DNA of 37,200 bases, taken from assembly GCA_945939115.1 (NCBI GenBank), contig CAMEVC010000025.1, forward strand, positions 1 to 37,200, written 5' to 3'. The notes beneath the pieces were generated by a model that saw only the letters and a list, made by a program, of their open reading frames with translations, had not been told where the DNA came from and searched no databases. Position 1 is the stretch's first letter; each line of letters starts with the position of its first letter. The position numbers and the translations under genes are program-made. Positions 1-7,753 of the stretch are shown piece after piece. The DNA comes from an uncultured Eubacterium sp. (GTDB lineage Bacteria; Bacillota; Clostridia; Lachnospirales; Lachnospiraceae).

Positions 1-938
1 AAGCATCCTCTTGAAAGATCGTTAACCGGCATAGAAAGTCCCTGAAGAACAGGACCATAAGCACCAGCCTTAGCAAGTCTCTGTACAAGCTTGTATCCTA
101 TGTTACCTGACTCAAGGTTAGGGAATACAAGTGTATTAGCCTTACCAGCAACAGGACTCTCAGGTGCCTTAAGAGCTGCAACTTCTGGAACTAAAGCTGC
201 ATCTAACTGAAGTTCACCGTCAACAGCAATATCCGGATATTTCTCCTTAGCAATCTTTACAGCATCGGCAACCATAGTAACTCTGTCATGCTTAGCGCTT
301 CCATAAGAAGAGAAGCTGAGCATAGCAACCTTTGCATCCTTGCCAACAAAACTCTTAAATGAATCAGCAGAAAGCTTAGCAACCTCAGCAAGCTTCTCTG
401 AATCGTAATCTGGGCTTACTGCACAGTCAGCGAAAACAAAAAGTCCATTCTCTCCAAACTCACAATCAGGAACTTCCATGAGGAAGAAACCAGAAACTGA
501 GCTGATACCTGGCTTAGTCTTTAATAACTGAAGTGCCGGACGGATTGTATTGCCTGTTGAGTGACATGCACCAGATACTGCTCCATCAGCATCTCCACAC
601 TTACACATAAGACATGCATAGTACATATAATCCTTCTCCATCTGTTCCTTGGCAATCTCAGGTGTAACACCCTTCTTGCTTCTTAACTCAACGAATTTAT
701 CAATATACTTCTGCTTATTAGGATCGTTAAATGGATCTACGATTGTGGCGCCAGAAATGTCATAGCCCTTACCATACTTCTCGATCTCTTCAGGAGTACC
801 AATGATAACTAAATTAGCAATACCTTCCTTTAAAATCTTCTCAGCAGCTTCATAGGTTCTCTTGTCCATAGACTCCGGTAATACGATAGTCTTCTTGTCT
901 GCCTTTGCTCTTTCTTTAATTGTGTCAATAAATGCCAT
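1..938 (-). CDS. pta: Phosphate acetyltransferase (partial, C-terminus off the left edge)
   Basis: Converts acetyl-CoA and phosphate to acetyl phosphate and CoA, the first step of the cytosolic Pta-AckA acetate/ATP pathway. Translating the minus strand from ATG 938 gives MAFIDTIKERAKADKKTIVL, then family landmarks including SGACHSTGNTIRPALQ and VFPNLESGNIGYKLVQRLAK near the 3' end. About 312 codons are visible against a usual length near 330, so only a short C-terminal piece is missing. The start is supported by an AAGGAGGAG ribosome-binding site about 10 nt upstream. The gene diverges from tmcAL. An ackA gene often follows pta; it would lie beyond the left edge and cannot be seen. Confidence 0.95.
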   Translation of the reverse strand, partial: MAFIDTIKERAKADKKTIVLPESMDKRTYEAAEKILKEGIANLVIIGTPEEIEKYGKGYDISGATIVDPFNDPNKQKYIDKFVELRSKKGVTPEIAKEQMEKDYMYYACLMCKCGDADGAVSGACHSTGNTIRPALQLLKTKPGISSVSGFFLMEVPDCEFGENGLFVFADCAVSPDYDSEKLAEVAKLSADSFKSFVGKDAKVAMLSFSSYGSAKHDRVTMVADAVKIAKEKYPDIAVDGELQLDAALVPEVAALKAPESPVAGKANTLVFPNLESGNIGYKLVQRLAKAGAYGPVLQGLSMPVNDLSRGC

Positions 939-999
939 GATTAATGACTCCTCCTTATAAAAAGTATAATTTCAGTACAACAACTGATATCTGACAAGA

Positions 1000-1028
1000 A
1001 TTATATACCATATTTTTACTTAAAACAA
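1000..1028 (-). promoter_or_regulatory. Sigma-A promoter of pta
   Basis: On the minus strand TTGTTT (1028-1023) is followed after 17 nt by a perfect TATAAT (1005-1000). This places transcription start near 993, about 55 nt before the pta ATG. Assigned by consensus and spacing only. Confidence 0.7.
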
Positions 1029-1088
1029 GGCAGACAAACACTTTAAAATGTTCTTATAAAGATACATTAGCTTATTTTTTTATTATTT

Positions 1089-1117
1089 TTGACATAAATG
1101 CTTCATTTCAGTAAAAT
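1089..1117 (+). promoter_or_regulatory. Sigma-A promoter of tmcAL
   Basis: A perfect TTGACA (1089-1094), a 17-nt spacer and TAAAAT (1112-1117) precede the tmcAL ATG by about 40 nt. It diverges from the pta promoter. The two cores are 60 nt apart, so both promoters could be used without overlap. Confidence 0.75.
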
Positions 1118-1155
1118 ATATACTATTACACAAATGTTTTGTAAGGAGTTTTATA

Positions 1156-2373
1156 ATGAAAGCGTGCGGAATTGTTGCAGAATATAATCCATTACACAGT
1201 GGTCATGTATATCAGATAAACATGGCAAAACATATTTCCGGAGCAGATTGTATCATTGTCGTAATGAGCGGTAATTTCGTCCAGCGCGGTGAACCATCTG
1301 TAATAGATAAATACGCAAGAACCAGAGCAGCTCTTATGTCTGGTGCTGATATCGTTATTGAACTCCCCGTTTTCTATGCACTCTCCAGCGCAGAGAATTT
1401 CGCCAGAGGTGCAGTGCTTACGCTTAATGCCCTAAAGACTGATTCAATCTGCTTTGGCGCAGAAACAGATAATCCGGACACTCTCACAAGAATATCCGAA
1501 GCAATTATTTCAGAAACAGCCGAATATAAAACAGTGCTTAATAAAGAATTAGCACAGGGAGCATCATTTCCGGCAGCAAGACAGGCAGCTCTCTTAGAAT
1601 GTATCCCTGAATCCAAAGATATTATTGCAGGTTCCAACAATATTCTGGCTCTTGAGTATATTAAGACAATTTTAAAAAACAATCTGGCTATCAAATACTT
1701 TCCTGTTCTTCGTCAGGGAGCCGGATATAATGATGAATCTGACTTAGCAGAACATGCCAGTGCCTTTGGAATAAGAAAAATGCTTATATCTGGCGATTAC
1801 AGTAAAGCAAAGGCATTTCTAACTCCTGATATGTACAATGAAATAATCAGTTCTTGCAATTGCCCCATTTTTCTTGATGATTTTAGTAATATTTTCAATC
1901 ACAAAATGCTGTCACTTAAACAAGCGTGCGCATTAAATAATTTTTCTTTTGCTGAAAAACTTGCAGAATATGAAGATTTAAGTCCGGACATTGCGAAACG
2001 TTTTGCTAATACATTTACAGGAAGATGCTGTATAAGTGAATTTGCCATGAATATTAAGACTAAGAATATTGTTTATTCAAGAATATGCCGTTGTATTATG
2101 CACATCATTCTTGAAATCACCAAAAAGCAATCTGAAATATACAATATTAACGCAGTTCCATATATAAGATTGTTAGGCTTTAACAAAACAGGACAGGAAT
2201 ACTTAAGTTTCGTTAAAAAGGATTTAACAGTGCCACTTATCACTAAAACGGCGGATTACAAAGAACTTCTTGCATTTGACCTTGCATGTTCTGATATATA
2301 TTCACAGGTGATATATGAGAAATTCGGAACTGAACTAAGGAATGAAGTATTACAGGGTGTTATACGGGTATGA
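1156..2373 (+). CDS. tmcAL: tRNA(Met) cytidine acetate ligase (TmcAL, formerly YlbM/DUF795)
   Basis: In characterised members this enzyme forms N4-acetylcytidine at the wobble base of elongator tRNA-Met using acetate and ATP. The N-terminus [20 protein letters not shown] carries the nucleotidyltransferase HxGH signature (H14-S-G-H17), followed by [10 protein letters not shown] and a KYARTRAAL segment. Its 405 aa match the family (about 400). The ATG follows TAAGGAG with proper spacing. Being beside pta fits a link to acetate/acetyl-phosphate metabolism, though this adjacency is probably just the conserved Firmicutes gene order. It is a single-gene unit closed by the terminator at 2421-2464. 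Confidence 0.92.
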   Translation: MKACGIVAEYNPLHSGHVYQINMAKHISGADCIIVVMSGNFVQRGEPSVIDKYARTRAALMSGADIVIELPVFYALSSAENFARGAVLTLNALKTDSICFGAETDNPDTLTRISEAIISETAEYKTVLNKELAQGASFPAARQAALLECIPESKDIIAGSNNILALEYIKTILKNNLAIKYFPVLRQGAGYNDESDLAEHASAFGIRKMLISGDYSKAKAFLTPDMYNEIISSCNCPIFLDDFSNIFNHKMLSLKQACALNNFSFAEKLAEYEDLSPDIAKRFANTFTGRCCISEFAMNIKTKNIVYSRICRCIMHIILEITKKQSEIYNINAVPYIRLLGFNKTGQEYLSFVKKDLTVPLITKTADYKELLAFDLACSDIYSQVIYEKFGTELRNEVLQGVIRV

Positions 2374-2420
2374 AATTGCAATTTACCATTGTGTCACCTA
2401 TAGCCAGCTATTTTAGAGAA

Positions 2421-2475
2421 AACCCCTACAAGATTACTCCTTCTACGGTAATCTTGTAGGGGTTATATTGTTTTA
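2421..2475. terminator. Intrinsic terminator between convergent tmcAL and the UPF0210 gene
   Basis: A perfect 17-bp stem (2421-2437 with 2448-2464) and a 10-nt loop are followed on the plus strand by a T-rich tail (ATATTGTTTTATTATTT). On the minus strand the stem is followed by TTCTCTAAAA, so it may stop transcription both ways, but it is stronger for tmcAL. Confidence 0.85.
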
Positions 2476-2503
2476 TTATTTATAGCTTTCAATTGTGTTA
2501 TAT

Positions 2504-3868
2504 TTAATTCTTAAAGCTGTGTATAGGAGCCGGAATTCTTCCCTCTCTGTTCACAAATGCTGAGCAGTCAAACTTGTTGACAGGCATTATAGGTGCATAG
2601 CCTAAAAGTCCACCAAACTCTACTGTCTCTCCAACGCCTTTTCCTATAACCGGAATAACTCTTACAGCAGTCGTCTTCTGGTTAACCATACCTATTGCTG
2701 CCTCATCTGCTATGATTCCTGAGATTGTTGTTGCCGGAGTTTCACCAGGTATTGCAATCATATCAAGACCAACTGAACATACACATGTCATCGCCTCAAG
2801 CTTTTCTATTGTAAGAGAGCCTTCATTGACAGCATCAATCATTCCCTGATCCTCTGAAACCGGGATAAATGCGCCACTTAATCCGCCAACATATGAAGAT
2901 GCCATTACGCCACCCTTTTTAACCTGATCATTAAGCATGGCAAGTGCTGCTGTTGTTCCGGGAGCTCCCGCTCTCTCAAGTCCGATTTCTTCAAGAATCT
3001 CTGCAACTGAATCACCTACAGCCGGTGTAGGTGCAAGCGAAAGATCAATTATACCAAATGGAACACCAAGTCTTTTTGATGCTTCCTGAGCGACAAGCTG
3101 TCCAACTCTTGTGATTTTGAATGCTGTCTTTTTGATAGTCTCACACAGAACTTCAAAACTTTTCCCACGGACACTTTCAAGCGCGTATTTAACAACACCG
3201 GGACCACTGACACCAACATTTATTATAGCATCATCCTCTGTAACTCCGTGGAATGCACCAGCCATAAACGGATTATCGTCGGGGGCATTGCATAAAACTA
3301 CAAGCTTTGCACAGCCTAAAGAATCCTTATCCTTTGTCAGCTCTGCTGTTTCCTTGACAATTTCACCCATAAGTCTGACAGCATCCATATTAATACCTGT
3401 CTTGGTAGAACCAACATTTACTGAACTACAGATAAGCTCTGTCTGGGCAAGAGCCTGTGGAATTGATCTAATAAGGAGTTCGTCACTCTTAGTCATTCCC
3501 TTAGATACTACAGCAGAAAATCCGCCAATAAAGTTAACACCAACTGTGTGGGCTGCCTTATCCAGAGTCTTTGCGATTGTTACATAATCCTCCGGTGTCT
3601 TGCATGCAGATGCTCCAACTAAAGATATAGGAGTTATGGAAATTCTTTTGTTAACTATTGGAACACCGAATTCTTTGGCAATTTCTTCACCTGTTGAAAC
3701 CAAATCCTTCGCAAGTGTTGTAATCTTATTATATATTTTCTCATTAACCTGGGCTAAATCAGGACCTGCACAGTCAAGAAGGTTAATACCCATTGTGATA
3801 GTTCTCACATCCAGGTTCTCCTGCTCGACCATCTTATTGGTCTCTGTTACTTCCATCATATTAATCAT
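2504..3868 (-). CDS. UPF0210 family protein (PFL/DUF711-like), function unknown
   Basis: This 454-aa cytosolic protein belongs to the UPF0210 family: the N-terminus continues into [16 protein letters not shown], and the body is rich in Gly/Ala with [13 protein letters not shown] and [15 protein letters not shown]. The family has known structures but no agreed reaction, so I assign none. There is no signal peptide or membrane segment. Start ATG 3868 is preceded by GGAGGA. It follows the small ACT-domain gene by about 30 nt in the same direction. This UPF0237-UPF0210 pair is conserved across Firmicutes, which suggests the ACT protein senses a ligand for, or partners with, this one. Identity is confident; function is open. 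Confidence 0.85.
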   Translation of the reverse strand: MINMMEVTETNKMVEQENLDVRTITMGINLLDCAGPDLAQVNEKIYNKITTLAKDLVSTGEEIAKEFGVPIVNKRISITPISLVGASACKTPEDYVTIAKTLDKAAHTVGVNFIGGFSAVVSKGMTKSDELLIRSIPQALAQTELICSSVNVGSTKTGINMDAVRLMGEIVKETAELTKDKDSLGCAKLVVLCNAPDDNPFMAGAFHGVTEDDAIINVGVSGPGVVKYALESVRGKSFEVLCETIKKTAFKITRVGQLVAQEASKRLGVPFGIIDLSLAPTPAVGDSVAEILEEIGLERAGAPGTTAALAMLNDQVKKGGVMASSYVGGLSGAFIPVSEDQGMIDAVNEGSLTIEKLEAMTCVCSVGLDMIAIPGETPATTISGIIADEAAIGMVNQKTTAVRVIPVIGKGVGETVEFGGLLGYAPIMPVNKFDCSAFVNREGRIPAPIHSFKN

Positions 3869-3900
3869 TATATATGTCCTCCGCTAATTCACGCTATTAA

Positions 3901-4173
3901 TTAGATACGATGCATCATATCAAATATTTCTTCTCTCTGACATTTAATAACCACACCGATATCCTCTCCCAGCTTATCAAGGTCTTCTGTGACATTATCA
4001 AAATTCTTCAGGGAACCAGACATATCTACTATCATCATCATGTTGAAATATCCGGATACAATAGTCTGTGAAATATCAAGAATGTTAATCTTAGTATCAG
4101 CAAGATAAGTACATACTCTTGCAATAATACCTACAGTATCTTTTCCAACAACAGTAATAACACATTTTTTCAT
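3901..4173 (-). CDS. ACT domain protein, UPF0237 family
   Basis: A stand-alone ACT domain of 90 aa: MKKCVITVVGKDTVGIIARV, then a TKINILDISQTI strand-helix-strand pattern. ACT domains bind small ligands, usually amino acids, and regulate partner enzymes. The frame stays open to a GTG at 4194, but ATG 4173 is preferred: AGAGG lies 8 nt before it and the resulting length matches the family (about 89-90 aa). It sits between walJ and the UPF0210 gene. Its likely partner is the UPF0210 protein, by conserved adjacency only. No residue here identifies the ligand. Confidence 0.85.
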   Translation of the reverse strand: MKKCVITVVGKDTVGIIARVCTYLADTKINILDISQTIVSGYFNMMMIVDMSGSLKNFDNVTEDLDKLGEDIGVVIKCQREEIFDMMHRI

Positions 4174-4206
4174 AAAACAATCCTCTTTCCGCACATAAAC
4201 TGTGCA

Positions 4207-5016
4207 TTATATTTCGCAAATACCTGACAGTATGTCACGCTTTGCTACCTCTATATCAAAATCCGAAGATTTGAATGAGTTATCTCCCATATCAATCTCA
4301 AGCCTTACAGTTTCATAGGCAAGCTTATCATAATTATTCTCCTTGCTAAGATGCCCGAGATATATCTTCTTGAGATTATCATGAAGCAGGGAATTAATAA
4401 GCTTCCCCGATGATTCATTGGACAAATGTCCTTTCTGCCCAAGAATTCTTTTCTTAAGGTAGAAAGGGTATGGACCAACCTGCAGCATATTGATATCATG
4501 ATTTGCTTCAACAAGCATAATATCAGATTCTCGCAAATTATCAACCACATAATCATCAAAATATCCAAGGTCAGTGACAACTGACGCTTTCTTAAAGCCA
4601 TCTGCTTTGGACATTGTCATAGTATATGCCACTGGTTCATTAGCGTCATGGGATATCCTGAAAGGATGTATACATATATCACCATATACAATATCTTCAT
4701 CCGCTTGAATCTCGTTTAGAATTCCTTCCGGAATTGAACCAAGTGTAGTATTATCAGCAATTCCGCTTATCGTTCCCGGAGTTGAATATACCGGTATCCC
4801 GTCTTTTCGTGATATAACACCCAGCCCTTTAATATGGTCTATATGCTCATGTGTCACAAATATTGCATCGATATCCTTAATACTAAGACCAGCCATATGT
4901 AAGCCCTCATCTATTCTTTTGCGGCTAATACCTGCATCCAACAGTATATGTGTGTTATCTGTGCCAACATATATGCAATTTCCGCTGCTTCCACTGGCAA
5001 TCGGCATCATTCTCAT
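4207..5016 (-). CDS. walJ: MBL-fold metallohydrolase, WalJ/YycJ (VicX) family
   Basis: A 269-aa metallo-beta-lactamase-fold protein beginning MRMMPIASGSSGNCIYVGTD, with the metal-binding signature THEHIDH near residues 55-61 and later VVTDLGY, VEANHD and LGHLSKEN motifs. WalJ homologues in Bacillus and Streptococcus are encoded with the WalKR two-component system and have been linked to DNA-end processing coordinated with cell division. Here walRK is not adjacent; the gene instead overlaps the 3' end of the FtsA-like gene by 4 nt (ATGA), so the two are probably translationally coupled. A GGAGG in the end of the upstream gene can serve as ribosome-binding site. The family call is firm; the biological role is inferred from relatives. 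Confidence 0.85.
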   Translation of the reverse strand: MRMMPIASGSSGNCIYVGTDNTHILLDAGISRKRIDEGLHMAGLSIKDIDAIFVTHEHIDHIKGLGVISRKDGIPVYSTPGTISGIADNTTLGSIPEGILNEIQADEDIVYGDICIHPFRISHDANEPVAYTMTMSKADGFKKASVVTDLGYFDDYVVDNLRESDIMLVEANHDINMLQVGPYPFYLKKRILGQKGHLSNESSGKLINSLLHDNLKKIYLGHLSKENNYDKLAYETVRLEIDMGDNSFKSSDFDIEVAKRDILSGICEI

Positions 5017-7121
5017 TTCTTAATTTCCTCCCAGCGCAGTTCAATAGTATCTCCATCGCACAAAGGTGAAGAATAATCTGCATCACTGCCATTATGTAAA
5101 AAAACAAGATTACCCCTGACCATAGTCAGGTCAAAAGGATAGAACTGGAACAGGTCAACAACTATATAATCAGTTTTACCTGATAATACAACATTCTGTC
5201 CATTTACCGTGATTGTTATATCAACATTTTCTCTCACAGGTTCAGAGGATTGTTCTGTGTCATTCTTTTCTGTTAAATCCTCATCCTGTATGTCAGCTTC
5301 AATATCATCTTCAGATAAAGAATCACTTAAAGTATCGCTCTGCATAATGCTTTCATTATACTCCTCAAGGGATGATGTCCTCACAGTAAAATTCTCATAA
5401 ACCCTTGTATTCTTGTCAGCAGGCTCGTTGTTAACCGTAACATTAAGTGTTTTATAGTCAAGGTCAAGAAACTCAAAAAGCTGTGCAACAGTGTAGAAAT
5501 TCTCCATACGGATTTTGTCACCATCATTAATATCATAGAATTCTGATTTTAATTCCCCATTCACATAAGCAAATCTAGGACAAACAATAGTTTTATCGTT
5601 TACATTAAATGTTATCTGTGAATCAAATTCTTCAAGCTGTCCTATTGTAATGCTTGCAGGTTCTCCAACAGTTGATTCCCTGATTTCTATTACATCATTC
5701 TGCTCTATAGAAGAATGAAGATTTGCAGGTCTTCCGTTAAGTCTCACAACAGCACCCTCTCCGGCACTTCCGCGCACAAGTCTCGCCTTTCCGTTAACTG
5801 TGAAATTAATCTCTGCTCCGCGTCTTGGGAAAAGCTTCTCATTCGGGAATCCTACCTGCATAACAGCATCCACAACAGTGAGATTGCTTGTGTCATAGAG
5901 CTTAATTCTTTCATTATTGACTGTTACGAACACAAAATTATTCTTCTGCGTGTAGTAATTAGTACATATTCCAACAGGTGTAACATATAACGAATCTTTC
6001 TTAAAATCAGACACTTCAAAATCCACGGTTGTGAGTACTTCCTCACCTCTTACCGCAACTCTCTGATGAGGAATTCCAAGACAGTCAGCTACCTTGTCAG
6101 TGTAGCCCGTGATCTTTCCTCCGCCTCCCACAACAAATACAGCATTAACCGGCTTTCCGCCGTTAAGTTCAATAATCTTATCAGCAACATCCTTAGCCAT
6201 CTCTGCCACAACATCAGATGCAGCATTTCTTATCTCAAGAGCATCTACCTTCTGTGTAATACCCATAATATCCTTAAATGTAACCAGTCCTTTTTTCTTC
6301 TGACTGGCAGAAACTTTAATCTTCTCGGCAGTGTTAAAATCAACAAGATATGTCTTGGCAATCCGTTCAGTAATCTCATCCCCGGCACATGGAATCATGC
6401 CATATGCAATTATGCATCCATCCTTAGTAAGACATATATCCGAAGTTCCTGCCCCTACATCCACGAGTCCGATATTGAGGAGCCTGTACTGCTCAGGAAT
6501 AGCAATATTCATAGCGGCAATAGGCTCAAGAGTAAGATTGGCTACATGAAGTCCGGCATATTCTACAGCCTCATATAATCCATCCACAACTTCTTCCGGT
6601 AAAAATGTAGCAATAAGCTCAACTGCAATTTTATCCGCCTTATGCCCTTCAAGATTATTGATATCATAACCGTTAAGCTGGTATCTTATAGGTGTACTGC
6701 CTACACAGTAAAATTTGGTTTTCTCATCCTTGCTGTTAATCTTATTGTGAGCATTCTCAACAGCGAGAAGATTGAGTGAATAAATATGTTCCTGAGTAAC
6801 TCTTGTCTCCTCTTCAAACTCATAAACAGCATCTGAGTTAACAGTCTTTAAGACACGTCCGGCAGCCGCAATACACACATCTGTCAGAGTGCGGTCAAGC
6901 TGCTTCTCGAGAGAATTCTTTACCTTTCTGATAGTGTCACCAACTTTATATATATCATGTATCTGTCCATCAAGCATGGCTCTGGTCTCATGCTCCTGCT
7001 GTGCCATTGCAATGACTTTAAATCTGTCACGCTCAATATATCCCACAACACCTACAATATTTCTTGTACCAATATCCAGTCCAAATACAATGTCTTCTTT
7101 TATCTGCTGTTTATTCTCCAT
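5013..7121 (-). CDS. FtsA/PilM-like actin-fold ATPase with long beta-rich C-terminal tail
   Basis: This 702-aa protein has an FtsA-type core (residues about 10-390): phosphate-1 DIGTR at 16-20, an SHS2-like insert about 80-195, phosphate-2 DVGAGTSDI at 221-229 and adenosine motif VVGGGGKI near 330-337. FtsA proper is about 420 aa and ends in a membrane-binding helix; none is seen here. Instead about 300 residues follow: two stretches resembling small beta-grasp (ThiS-like) modules (about 400-490 and 500-585), an acidic linker (about 586-632, rich in D/E/S) and a third module (about 633-702) ending in GDTIELRWEE. The function is probably cytoskeletal or envelope-related, but no specific role is shown. 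It follows coaE by 47 nt and overlaps walJ. Domain calls for the tail are by eye. Confidence 0.75.
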   Translation of the reverse strand: MENKQQIKEDIVFGLDIGTRNIVGVVGYIERDRFKVIAMAQQEHETRAMLDGQIHDIYKVGDTIRKVKNSLEKQLDRTLTDVCIAAAGRVLKTVNSDAVYEFEEETRVTQEHIYSLNLLAVENAHNKINSKDEKTKFYCVGSTPIRYQLNGYDINNLEGHKADKIAVELIATFLPEEVVDGLYEAVEYAGLHVANLTLEPIAAMNIAIPEQYRLLNIGLVDVGAGTSDICLTKDGCIIAYGMIPCAGDEITERIAKTYLVDFNTAEKIKVSASQKKKGLVTFKDIMGITQKVDALEIRNAASDVVAEMAKDVADKIIELNGGKPVNAVFVVGGGGKITGYTDKVADCLGIPHQRVAVRGEEVLTTVDFEVSDFKKDSLYVTPVGICTNYYTQKNNFVFVTVNNERIKLYDTSNLTVVDAVMQVGFPNEKLFPRRGAEINFTVNGKARLVRGSAGEGAVVRLNGRPANLHSSIEQNDVIEIRESTVGEPASITIGQLEEFDSQITFNVNDKTIVCPRFAYVNGELKSEFYDINDGDKIRMENFYTVAQLFEFLDLDYKTLNVTVNNEPADKNTRVYENFTVRTSSLEEYNESIMQSDTLSDSLSEDDIEADIQDEDLTEKNDTEQSSEPVRENVDITITVNGQNVVLSGKTDYIVVDLFQFYPFDLTMVRGNLVFLHNGSDADYSSPLCDGDTIELRWEEIKK

Positions 7122-7168
7122 ACAATACCCCTAAAACAAACATAAAAATATGTATAAATGTAACATAT

Positions 7169-7753
7169 CTAGAGCATAATCTCAAGCTGAGTGCGAGTAT
7201 TTTCAATGCTCAGACTGTTATCAATAATTTTATCCGCATGCATCCTAAATTCAGAATCCTTCAACTGGCTTTCAAACATTTCAGTAATTTTCTCATCTGA
7301 ATAACCTCGTGAATCCTTCAATCTGGCTCTTCTTATATCCTCCGGCACATATATATACCATATTTCATCCATAAAAACCTCATAATGGTCTTCAATGAGA
7401 AGAGCTGCTTCAACAAAACAATAATCCACATCACCCGCAATTTTATGATTATTGATAATATTGATAATATTCTGCTTTACTAATGGATGTACAATGCTGT
7501 TAAGAACAATCCGCTTATTATTATTCTTAAATATAATATCAGCAAGATACGGTCTGTCTATCTCTCCGTCTTCACCAATAATCTGAGTTCCAAAGAAATC
7601 CACCACTTCATTAAACGCAGCATTTCCTGACATCATAAGTTCTCTTGCCACTTCATCTGCCTGAATTATACAGCAGTGGCACATTTCCTTTAAGGAGGAA
7701 AGGACAGATGACTTTCCTGCCCCCACTCCGCCTGTAATTCCAATAACCTTCAT
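7169..7753 (-). CDS. coaE: Dephospho-CoA kinase
   Basis: Phosphorylates dephospho-CoA at the 3'-OH of its ribose with ATP, the last step of coenzyme A synthesis. The N-terminus MKVIGITGGVGAGKSSVLSS contains the P-loop GGVGAGKS. At 194 aa it is of normal length. The frame is open to 7771, but ATG 7753 is chosen because a GGAGG inside the end of polA sits 7 nt upstream and the ATG overlaps the polA stop (TGATG), a classic coupled junction. The polA-coaE order is common in Firmicutes. Confidence 0.93.
   Translation of the reverse strand: MKVIGITGGVGAGKSSVLSSLKEMCHCCIIQADEVARELMMSGNAAFNEVVDFFGTQIIGEDGEIDRPYLADIIFKNNNKRIVLNSIVHPLVKQNIINIINNHKIAGDVDYCFVEAALLIEDHYEVFMDEIWYIYVPEDIRRARLKDSRGYSDEKITEMFESQLKDSEFRMHADKIIDNSLSIENTRTQLEIML

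Noticed and set aside
3111-3587. A 158-codon plus-strand open frame inside the UPF0210 gene
   Set aside because: It is antisense to a well-conserved protein, with Ser/Thr/Pro-rich composition typical of a complementary-strand shadow.
6066-6578. A 170-codon open frame opposite the FtsA-like gene
   Set aside because: It is antisense to conserved actin-fold motifs, has no ribosome-binding site or recognisable protein, and matches the usual shadow pattern of AT-rich coding DNA.
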